64,000 nucleotides of DNA from Thermodesulfovibrio sp. (GTDB lineage: Bacteria > Nitrospirota > Thermodesulfovibrionia > Thermodesulfovibrionales > Thermodesulfovibrionaceae): positions 103,973 through 167,972 of the forward strand of contig DYFF01000002.1 in assembly GCA_020725335.1 (NCBI GenBank), written 5' to 3'. The translations under genes were made by a program, and so were the position numbers. The notes beneath the pieces were generated by a model. That model saw only the letters and a list, made by a program, of their open reading frames with translations, did not search any database and was not told where the DNA came from. Positions 57,496-64,000 of this stretch are shown here, one piece after another. The stretch's first letter is position 1. Each line of letters begins with the position of its first letter.

Positions 57496-57529
57496 CTGAA
57501 CATTAGTTCACATGAACAGATGTTCAGTT
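57494..57529. promoter_or_regulatory. Probable TetR-family operator
   Basis: Near-perfect 36-base dyad: halves AACTGAACATTAGTTCA and TGAACAGATGTTCAGTT around CA, with 15 of 17 positions symmetric. It also reads as two overlapping sites (TGAAC-ATTA-GTTCA and TGAACA-GA-TGTTCA). It overlaps the -10 region and the expected transcription start, the classic layout for repression. Confidence 0.7.
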
Positions 57530-57592
57530 GTATGAGTACAAAATGAAGAACTAAAATTTTTGAAATAAATGAGGATGTTCAATTACTAATGA

Positions 57593-57717
57593 TCATTCCG
57601 AGCACCCTCAATGGGTGCGAGGAATCTGACCCTTAGGGTCACCCTGAGCGTAAGCAAAGGGTCTCCTCCTTAAATCGGAAAGATGAGATTCCTCGTCGCT
57701 AACGCTCCTCGGAATGA
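57593..57717. repeat. Palindromic intergenic repeat, full copy
   Basis: The ends TCATTCCGAG and CTCGGAATGA are inverted. Inner arms GCGAGGAATCT and AGATTCCTCG lie next to small hairpins such as CACCC-TCAAT-GGGTG. The unit (TCATTCcGAG, short stem, GCGAgGAATCT) recurs at 63685-63783, and its right half at 59241-59275. Similar GTCATTCTGAGCG-type repeats are scattered in many genomes. The remaining bases of the 57409-57815 gap hold a terminator, a promoter and an operator but no gene. Confidence 0.8.
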
Positions 57718-57815
57718 CAGATGGAGGTAAATGAAAAATATTAAATTCTAATTCCTTGATTTATAAGAAACTGGGAAATTTTGAACAGTCTCATATAAGA
57801 AAGGAGGGCTGAAAT

Positions 57816-58634
57816 ATGGAAAGCAAAATAGCAAAGGCTTTAAAAATGGAATTAAATCCTGTGGCAATCATATGGTCAGATAAAAGACCAGAAAATGCCT
57901 TGCAATTTAGAGAAGGTAAATGGGGCTGTGTTATGTGGTTGTTTGCAAATGCTGTAAAGGGTAAAGTAGCTGTTTTTGATAAAAACACATATGGTTGCTG
58001 GGGTGGTGCGGTTGGTCTTGGTTTCGGAAATAAATATTTAGATTTTTTGGGAGGCATAGATTGTTTTTATTATTTTTTATCCTCAGGTAACAAAGAATGG
58101 GAGATTGGGAAAAATGTAGCTGAACAAATTAAACCCCATGTAACTAAAGAATTCTATGAGGAGTTTCTTGAAGGAGAGAGATATTTAAAAACTCCTGAAA
58201 ATGTTAAAAAATTTGTTGAACAGCTTCCAATAATGGAAGTTCCTGCAAGATATGTGATTTTCAAACCCTTAAAGGATGTAAATCTACAGGAAAAAGAACC
58301 TGTGGTTGTTGTATTTCCTGTTAATCCACTTCAGCTTTCAGCCCTTGTTGTTCTTTCCGGTTATGGAAGAGAAAGCTTTGAGAATGTAGTAGTTCCATGG
58401 GGTGCAGGCTGTCAAACAATAGGAATATACGCCTACAGAGAAGCAAAATCAGATTTCCAGAGAGCAGTTATTGGTCTTACAGACCTTTCAGCAAGAAAAC
58501 ATGTAAAAAAACAGCTTGGAGATAATCTTCTTACTTTTACTGTTCCTTTTAAAATGTTTCTTGAGATGGAAGAAAATGTTGAGGGAAGTTTTTTTGAAAG
58601 AAATGTATGGCAATATCTTATAAAAGAAATCTAA
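57816..58634 (+). CDS. DUF169 family protein
   Basis: 272 residues. The DUF169 pattern is present: LNPVAIIWSDKRPENALQF, GKWGCVMWLFANAVKGKVAVFDKNTYGCWGGAVGLGFG, and VVFPVNPLQLSALVVLSGYGR with WGAGCQTIGIYAY. Conserved cysteines at GCVMW, GCWGG and GCQTI suggest metal or cofactor binding. Function unestablished. It is the first gene after the TetR operator, before tetR and the efflux genes, so co-regulated with them. AAGGAGGG precedes the ATG. Confidence 0.85.
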   Translation: MESKIAKALKMELNPVAIIWSDKRPENALQFREGKWGCVMWLFANAVKGKVAVFDKNTYGCWGGAVGLGFGNKYLDFLGGIDCFYYFLSSGNKEWEIGKNVAEQIKPHVTKEFYEEFLEGERYLKTPENVKKFVEQLPIMEVPARYVIFKPLKDVNLQEKEPVVVVFPVNPLQLSALVVLSGYGRESFENVVVPWGAGCQTIGIYAYREAKSDFQRAVIGLTDLSARKHVKKQLGDNLLTFTVPFKMFLEMEENVEGSFFERNVWQYLIKEI

Positions 58635-58650
58635 AAAATAATTTTTAAAA

Positions 58651-59259
58651 TTGGAGGTAGTTAACATAAGCAGGCGTTCAGGATATGAATCAAAGAAGAG
58701 AATAATTGATGCAGCCATAAAGGTATTCTCCCAATATGGCTACAATGGTGCTACTATGAGAATGATTGCTAAAGAAGCAGGTATAAGCGTGGGAGGGGTT
58801 TATCTTTATTTCAGGAATAAAGAAGAACTTTCTCTTTTTCTGATTAAGGAGAAAATGAGAGAATTACACGATAGGATTTCTCCTATTCTTCAGGATACTG
58901 CCAACCCCGGGGAGGCATTGAAGGAATATATTAAAAAAGTCATTGAATTTGCAGGAGAAAATAGGGAACTTATATTGATGCACAGCAAAGAGCACGGATT
59001 TACTTTTGGGGTGGAGATTAAAAGAGAATTTTTTAAAACGGAAAAAATGCTGTTAAAAAAATTGATTAATGAAGGCATAAACTCAGGTGATTTTACTGAA
59101 TGTAATTCAGAGGAGGTTGCAAAGTTAATTATGCATATTCTAAGAGGATATGTGCTTTCTGTTGTCGTTGACCCTGAAAATCTCATTGACCCCGATGAAT
59201 GCGTAAAGATTATTTTCAATGGGTTACTGAAAGTAAAGAGAGATTCTTCGGGACATTGA
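58651..59259 (+). CDS. TetR-family transcriptional repressor
   Basis: About 197-202 residues. N-terminal helix-turn-helix SKKRIIDAAIKVFSQYGYNGATMRMIAKEAGISVGGVYLYFRNKEEL is textbook TetR; the C-terminal ligand domain is divergent. The start is odd: the TTG at 58651 has no Shine-Dalgarno, while GGAGG (58653-58657) sits eight bases before an ATA at 58666, which would give (M)SRRSGYES. The last five codons (DSSGH) and the stop lie inside a half copy of the palindromic repeat. It probably represses its own operon through the dyad at 57494-57529. Confidence 0.9.
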   Translation: MEVVNISRRSGYESKKRIIDAAIKVFSQYGYNGATMRMIAKEAGISVGGVYLYFRNKEELSLFLIKEKMRELHDRISPILQDTANPGEALKEYIKKVIEFAGENRELILMHSKEHGFTFGVEIKREFFKTEKMLLKKLINEGINSGDFTECNSEEVAKLIMHILRGYVLSVVVDPENLIDPDECVKIIFNGLLKVKRDSSGH

Positions 59260-59275
59260 GTCCCTCAGAATGACA
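59241..59275. repeat. Half copy of the palindromic repeat at the tetR 3' end
   Basis: AGATTCTTCG, a GGGAC-ATTGA-GTCCC hairpin, then TCAGAATGACA, equal in layout to the right half of the copies at 57593-57717 and 63685-63783. It supplies the tetR stop codon. Confidence 0.7.
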
Positions 59276-59342
59276 TGAGGAAAATGAAAAACTATGATTA
59301 GAATGACAGAAAAAGTTGAAGCTTAAATAAAGAGGTGTTAGA

Positions 59343-60488
59343 ATGCGGATAAAGATAATGTTAGTTTTGTTCCCTCTTTTGTTTGCCTTATTTCTTTTAG
59401 GGTGTGAAAAGAAAAAGCCTATGCCTCAGATACCTGAAGTATCGGTCATCAAAATAGAGACAGAGGAGATTCTTCTTACCACAGAACTTCCTGGAAGGAC
59501 GTCTCCCTACAAGATTGCTGAGATTAGGCCTCAGGTAAGCGGCATAATTTTTAAAAGATACTTTACTGAAGGAAGCAATGTTAAGGATGGAGAAGTTCTC
59601 TATCAGATTGACCCTGCTCAATACAAAGCAGCCTATGACAATGCCAAAGCAGCCCTCTCTCGGGCAGAGGCAAATCTTCAATCAGTCAAGGCAAAATATG
59701 AGCGTTATCAGGAACTCATAAAGGTAAATGCCATAAGCAAGCAGGAGTTTGATGATGTTAAAGCTCAGTATGAGCAGACCCTTTCCGAGATTGAGGCATT
59801 GAAAGCACAGGTAAGAAACGCCCAGATTAATCTCGGATATACAAAGATAACTGCTCCTATATCAGGGAGGATTGGTAAATCAAATGTTACAGAAGGTGCT
59901 CTTGTCACTGCCTATCAGGCACAGGAACTCACGAGGATTCAGCAACTTGACCCAATTTACGTTGACATTCCCCAGTCAACAAAAGAACTAAGAGAGCTTG
60001 AAAGGAGGCTTGAAGAGGGAAGGCTTAAATATGCAGGTAAAGAGCAGAATAAAGTTAAGCTCATTCTTGAGGATGGAACAGCCTATCCTCTTGAAGGAAC
60101 ATTGCAGTTCAAGGATGTAACTGTTGACCCGACAACAGGCTCTGTTACTCTGAGGGCAATATTTCCAAATCCAAAGGGAGTTTTGCTGCCTGGAATGTTT
60201 GTAAGGGCAGTTATACGGGAAGGTATTAACAAAAAAGCTATTCTTGTTCCTCAGCAGGTTGTTTTCCGTGATACAAAGGGTAATCCCTTTGTGTATATAG
60301 TTGACAAAGAAAACAAGGTTCAGATAAGACCAATTCAAGTTGATCGTGCAATAGGTGACAGATGGCTTGTATCAGAGGGGCTCCAAGTGGGTGAACAAGT
60401 CATTATTGAGGGTGTTCAGAGAATAATGCCTGGTGCACAAGTTAAACCTGTGCCTTATGCGGAACAAAAGAAGGAGCAGAGCAGATAA
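59343..60488 (+). CDS. RND efflux periplasmic adaptor lipoprotein
   Basis: 381 residues. Signal peptide with lipobox FLLGC (Cys21). Then AcrA/MexA layout: barrel-sandwich half EIRPQVSGIIFKRYFTEGSNVKDGEVLYQIDP, helical hairpin (about 95-160) with ISKQEFDDVKAQYEQTLSEIEAL, second lipoyl half NLGYTKITAPISGRIGKSNVTEGALV, beta-barrel and C-terminal domain. It bridges the pump (next gene) to an outer-membrane channel. Stop overlaps the pump ATG (TAATG). Confidence 0.95.
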   Translation: MRIKIMLVLFPLLFALFLLGCEKKKPMPQIPEVSVIKIETEEILLTTELPGRTSPYKIAEIRPQVSGIIFKRYFTEGSNVKDGEVLYQIDPAQYKAAYDNAKAALSRAEANLQSVKAKYERYQELIKVNAISKQEFDDVKAQYEQTLSEIEALKAQVRNAQINLGYTKITAPISGRIGKSNVTEGALVTAYQAQELTRIQQLDPIYVDIPQSTKELRELERRLEEGRLKYAGKEQNKVKLILEDGTAYPLEGTLQFKDVTVDPTTGSVTLRAIFPNPKGVLLPGMFVRAVIREGINKKAILVPQQVVFRDTKGNPFVYIVDKENKVQIRPIQVDRAIGDRWLVSEGLQVGEQVIIEGVQRIMPGAQVKPVPYAEQKKEQSR

Positions 60489-63400
60489 TGCTATCTAAAT
60501 TCTTCCTTGAAAGACCAGTCTTTGCATGGGTTATTGCAATTGCCATAATGGGTGCTGGCTGCCTTGCCATTTATAATCTTCCCATTGCCCAGTATCCCTC
60601 TTTAGCTCCTCCGTCAATTTATATTCAGGCAACCTATCCTGGCGCTTCTGCTGAAACTGTTGAAAACAGTGTCACACAGATTATTGAAGAGAAAATGACA
60701 GGACTTGACAGACTCCTCTATATGTCTGCTGTGAGTGACTCTTCAGGTTCCTGCCGAATAGAGCTCACCTTTGAACCAGGCACAGACCCAGACCTTGCAT
60801 GGGCAAAGGTTCAGAACAAGCTTCAGCTTGCTATGCCAAGCCTACCAGAGGCTGTTCAGAAGACAGGAATAAGTGTAGGGAAGGCAACAAGAAACTATCT
60901 TTTGATTGTCTCACTCATTTCAGAGGATGGAAGGCTTGATGCCTATGACCTGAGAGACTATCTTAAATCCAATGTAGAAAAAGTGCTTGCAAGGATAGAG
61001 GGTGTTGGAGAGGTTGAAACCTTTGGATTTCCCTATGCAATGCGAATATGGATAGAGCCTCACAAACTTGTAAGCTATGGGCTCACAATAAGCGATGTAA
61101 TTTCAGCAATAAAAGCCTACAATGTGGAGGTCTCAGGCGGACAGCTCGGAGGTGCACCAGCAAAGGAAGGGCAGAGACTTAATGCTCCTATAATCGTTCA
61201 GAGCATGCTTAAAGAGCCCGATGAGTTTGCATCAATTCCTGTAAGAATTAATCCAGATGGTTCATCAGTAAAGATAAAGGACGTTGCAAGAGTTGAGCTC
61301 GGCACAGACTATTACGATATAGAGGCCTTTTACAATGGTAAACCCGCTGCTGCCTTAGCTATAAGACCACTTCCAGGAGCAAATGCCCTTGATGTGGCTG
61401 ATAAAGTAAAGAAAAAGATAGATGAATTAAGCAGAAATTTTCCAGCAGGTGTAAAGGTTGTCTATCCCTATGATACAACGCCTTTCACAAAGGTTGCTAT
61501 AAATGAAGTTGTAAAAACACTCATAGAAGCGATAGTTCTTGTTTTTCTCATAATGTGGCTTTTCTTAGGAAGTCTTAGAGCCACCCTTATACCTACAATT
61601 ACTGTTCCTGTTGTGCTTCTTGGCACTTTTGCTGTCCTTGGATTAGCGGGCTATTCAATAAATATGCTTACCATGTTTGCCATGGTTCTGGCAATTGGGC
61701 TTCTTGTTGATGACGCTATAGTTGTAGTGGAAAATGTGGAAAGAATAATGCGTGAGGAGAAGCTTTCTGTAAGGCAGGCTGTCATAAAATCAATGGAACA
61801 GATTACCAGTGCCTTGATTGGAATAGGTGTGGTTCTCTCTGCTGTTTTTGCACCAATGGCATTTTTTACAGGTTCAACAGGCATAATTTACAGACAGTTT
61901 GCCATTACAATTATTTCAGCCATGTTGCTTTCGGTGTTTGTTGCTCTTACTCTTGCACCAGTGCTCTGTGTTACCTTTCTTAGACCTCACAGTGAAAAGC
62001 AGAGGGAAAGAAAAAATATTTTCTACTACTTTAACCTGATTTACGAAAAATTCTATAGCTTCTTCTTCAAATCGCGATTTGTCTATACAAAGACAGTTGA
62101 AAACTCCTTCAGAAAAGTGCCTGTCTATATCTTTGTTTACATTATCATTGTTGTGGCTTTAGGGATTATTTTAATGAAGCTTCCTACTTCCTATCTGCCT
62201 GAGGAAGACCAAGGAATGATGCTTGCGCAGGTGATTCTGCCTTCTGGTTCAACTCTTGAGCAAACAGAAGAGGTTTTATCTGAAGTGAAGGATTATTTTC
62301 TACAAAAAGAAAAAGATGCGGTAGATTCAATAATTACACTGGCTGGCATGAGTTTTTCAGGCAGGGCACAGTCTGCAGGGATGGCATTTATAAAGCTTAA
62401 AGACTGGCATTTAAGAGACAGTTCAAATCTTAGAGTCAAGGCAATTCAGGGAAGGGCAATGATGCATTTTTCACAAAATAAAAAAGCTATGATATTTGTT
62501 TTCCCTCCTCCATCAATTATAGAGCTTGGTAATGCAACAGGTTTTGATCTTCAGGTTATGGATATGGGTGGGCTTGGACATCAGAAACTGATGGAAGCAC
62601 GAAATCAGTTCTTATATCTTGCCAGCCAGGACCCAAGGCTTAGAAATGTAAGACCTAATGGTATGGATGATATCCCTGAGTATAAGGTAGACATAGACTG
62701 GCAGAAGGCTGGAGCACTTGGTGTACCAATCACTTCAATTAATTACACCATATCAGCAGCCTTTGGAAGTAGCTATGTTAATGATTTTATAAAAGGTGGT
62801 AGAGTTAAAAGAGTTTATGTGCAGGCAGACACTCCTTACAGGATGCTACCAGAAGATATGAACCGCCTTTATGTGCGTAATAACGATGGGAAAATGGTTC
62901 CTTTTTCCTCTTTTGCCTCAGGCAGATGGGTATATGGCTCACCAAGACTTGAAAGATACAACGGGTTTCCCTCTATGAATATATGGGGTGAGCCTGGTAC
63001 AGGAACAAGTTCAGGAGAGGCAATGAAAGCGGTAGAGGAGATTGTTTCAAAGCTTCCAAAAGGTATTGGTTATGCATGGACAGGCTCTTCCTATCAGGAA
63101 AGACTTGCCACTGGTCAGGCACCTATTCTTTATGCTTTTTCAGTTTTTGTCATATTTCTCTGTCTTGCAGCTCTTTATGAGTCATGGACAATTCCCATTA
63201 CAAACTTGATACTGCTTCCTCTTGGTATATTTGGTTCTGCAGTGGCAACATGGCTTATGGGACTACATAATGACGTTTATTTTCAGATAGGATTTCTTGT
63301 AACAATGGGGCTTTCTTCAAAAAATGCTATTCTTATTATTCAGTTTGCACGAGATAGAATCAAGCAGGGAGAGGAGTTTCAGAGAGCAACAGTTGAGGCA

Positions 63401-63619
63401 GCAACAATAAGATACAGACCTGTAATCATGACCTCACTTGCACTTTTCTTCGGAATTCTTCCACTTGCCATAGCAAGAGGTGCGGGGTCAGGAGCTATGA
63501 ATGCAATCGGAGTTGCCATTGAAGGTGGAGTTCTTGCAGGAACCTTCATAAGCATAGTTTTTGTTCCTCTTTTCTTCGTGCTTATTTTGAAGCTCTTTAA
63601 GGTAAGGACAGTGAAATGA
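60488..63619 (+). CDS. RND-family efflux transporter, HAE1 (AcrB-like)
   Basis: 1043 residues, the full-length inner-membrane pump with 12 transmembrane helices. The proton-relay acidic pair lies in LAIGLLVDDAIVVVENVERIM (about 400-420). Porter-domain signatures such as QYPSLAPPSIYIQATYPGASAETVENSVTQIIEEKMTGL and GANALDVADKVK are present. It probably exports hydrophobic or amphiphilic compounds. Substrate cannot be told. The TolC-like gene starts within its stop (ATGA). Confidence 0.95.
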   Translation: MLSKFFLERPVFAWVIAIAIMGAGCLAIYNLPIAQYPSLAPPSIYIQATYPGASAETVENSVTQIIEEKMTGLDRLLYMSAVSDSSGSCRIELTFEPGTDPDLAWAKVQNKLQLAMPSLPEAVQKTGISVGKATRNYLLIVSLISEDGRLDAYDLRDYLKSNVEKVLARIEGVGEVETFGFPYAMRIWIEPHKLVSYGLTISDVISAIKAYNVEVSGGQLGGAPAKEGQRLNAPIIVQSMLKEPDEFASIPVRINPDGSSVKIKDVARVELGTDYYDIEAFYNGKPAAALAIRPLPGANALDVADKVKKKIDELSRNFPAGVKVVYPYDTTPFTKVAINEVVKTLIEAIVLVFLIMWLFLGSLRATLIPTITVPVVLLGTFAVLGLAGYSINMLTMFAMVLAIGLLVDDAIVVVENVERIMREEKLSVRQAVIKSMEQITSALIGIGVVLSAVFAPMAFFTGSTGIIYRQFAITIISAMLLSVFVALTLAPVLCVTFLRPHSEKQRERKNIFYYFNLIYEKFYSFFFKSRFVYTKTVENSFRKVPVYIFVYIIIVVALGIILMKLPTSYLPEEDQGMMLAQVILPSGSTLEQTEEVLSEVKDYFLQKEKDAVDSIITLAGMSFSGRAQSAGMAFIKLKDWHLRDSSNLRVKAIQGRAMMHFSQNKKAMIFVFPPPSIIELGNATGFDLQVMDMGGLGHQKLMEARNQFLYLASQDPRLRNVRPNGMDDIPEYKVDIDWQKAGALGVPITSINYTISAAFGSSYVNDFIKGGRVKRVYVQADTPYRMLPEDMNRLYVRNNDGKMVPFSSFASGRWVYGSPRLERYNGFPSMNIWGEPGTGTSSGEAMKAVEEIVSKLPKGIGYAWTGSSYQERLATGQAPILYAFSVFVIFLCLAALYESWTIPITNLILLPLGIFGSAVATWLMGLHNDVYFQIGFLVTMGLSSKNAILIIQFARDRIKQGEEFQRATVEAATIRYRPVIMTSLALFFGILPLAIARGAGSGAMNAIGVAIEGGVLAGTFISIVFVPLFFVLILKLFKVRTVK

Positions 63620-64000
63620 GGTTAATAAAGATTAAGGAATACTTCTGTCAATCTAATGTGTTAACCGAAAGAGTTACTCCAATTTGTCATTTTGAGCACC
63701 CTCAATGGGTGCGAAGAATCTCTCTTTTTTTCAAAGAGAGAAAGGAAGAGATTCTTCGCCTGCTTTGCAGGCTCAGAATTACAAAACTAACCTTAATTTT
63801 CATACTGCCCCTGTTGCTTCTTTCCTGCACAATGATTCCTGAATACAAAAGACCTGAGTCATCTGTGCCTAAGGAATGGCCTAAGGGTGATGCCTATAGT
63901 TCAATCAATTATGAAAAATCACAAAAAGCATCGGAACATAAACGGAATGAGCTTCTCACCGATTCAAAACTCCAAAAAATAGTTAAAAAAGCTCTATCCA
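63616..64000 (+). CDS. TolC/NodT-like outer-membrane efflux lipoprotein (C-terminus off the window)
   Basis: First 128 residues. The lipobox LLLLSC and the following TMIPEYKRPE are typical of NodT/OprM channels, with a hydrophobic core LTLIFILPLL. The ATG overlaps the pump stop (ATGA) with AAGGA upstream, so it is the natural start. Between MRLIKIK and the signal core, however, lies a 99-base copy of the palindromic repeat read in frame (about residues 24-56), so the leader is unusually long. Internal starts, for example the GTG in the repeat at about 63709, are possible. Confidence 0.88.
   Translation, partial: MRLIKIKEYFCQSNVLTERVTPICHFEHPQWVRRISLFFKERKEEILRLLCRLRITKLTLIFILPLLLLSCTMIPEYKRPESSVPKEWPKGDAYSSINYEKSQKASEHKRNELLTDSKLQKIVKKALS
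63685..63783. repeat. Palindromic repeat copy inside the TolC-like gene leader
   Basis: TGTCATTTTGAGCACCC-TCAAT-GGGTGCGAAGAATCT left half, an inner AAAGAGAG-type hairpin and a right half AGATTCTTCG...CTCAGAATTACA. It is 99 bases, so 33 codons, and has no in-frame stop. Confidence 0.75.

Noticed and set aside
57593..57717. CRISPR or insertion sequence in the qmoC-DUF169 gap
   Set aside because: No regular direct repeats with spacers and no transposase gene; it is a palindromic intergenic repeat.

Overview
The window is AT-rich bacterial chromosome, densely packed, carrying the dissimilatory sulfate-reduction block sat-aprBA-qmoABC together with a full basal-body/hook flagellar operon, a large heat-shock island and mre/rod cell-shape genes. 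Protein character (Lys/Glu/Ile rich), the Qmo complex, the sigma-54 style flagellar regulators and the gene order all fit a thermophilic, Gram-negative sulfate reducer of the Nitrospirota, most likely Thermodesulfovibrio or a close relative. That assignment is by recognition, not by a database search.

Layout. 1-7869 (minus strand) is a housekeeping run: yacP-like, PAP2 phosphatase, yggU, yicC, remA-like, gmk, rpoZ, coaBC, an M24 peptidase, efp, accB and the start of accC. Just upstream of it, 7903-8094 holds a gene without a complete plain ORF: a 63-residue dual-CxxC protein with an in-frame TGA followed by a strong SECIS-like hairpin, which I read as a selenoprotein. 8137-16624 holds two Cys-cluster proteins, HtrA, a transaldolase-like aldolase, a CCG-domain Fe-S protein, RNase G and a radical SAM/DUF2344 fusion. 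16746-25921 is the flagellar operon flgBC-fliEFGHIJ-motE-fliK-flgDE, preceded by its likely regulators at 25964-30942 (sigma-54 response regulator, PAS histidine kinase, TPR protein, second sigma-54 activator), then DUF4416 and a TlpA-type thioredoxin.

32042-39265 is a stress island: clpC runs left, and dnaJ-hspR-clpB-hsp20 runs right from a HAIR-like HspR site. 39285-45826 (minus) contains nusB, ribH, rodA, mrdA, mreDCB and an RDD protein. ftsY, an initiator tRNA (minus strand) and rdgB follow.

47680-57408 is the sulfate-activation and APS-reduction block: adk, sat, a small unrecognised gene, aprB, aprA, two hairpins, then qmoABC. Sat makes APS from sulfate and ATP, AprBA reduces APS to sulfite and AMP, Qmo feeds quinol electrons to AprBA, and Adk recycles the AMP. 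57468-64000 is a TetR-controlled efflux operon: a 36-bp operator overlapping a promoter, a DUF169 gene, tetR, an RND adaptor and pump, and the start of a TolC-like lipoprotein. This last region has been invaded by a palindromic intergenic repeat family: one copy lies in the leader, a half copy forms the end of tetR, and one copy lies in frame inside the TolC-like signal region.
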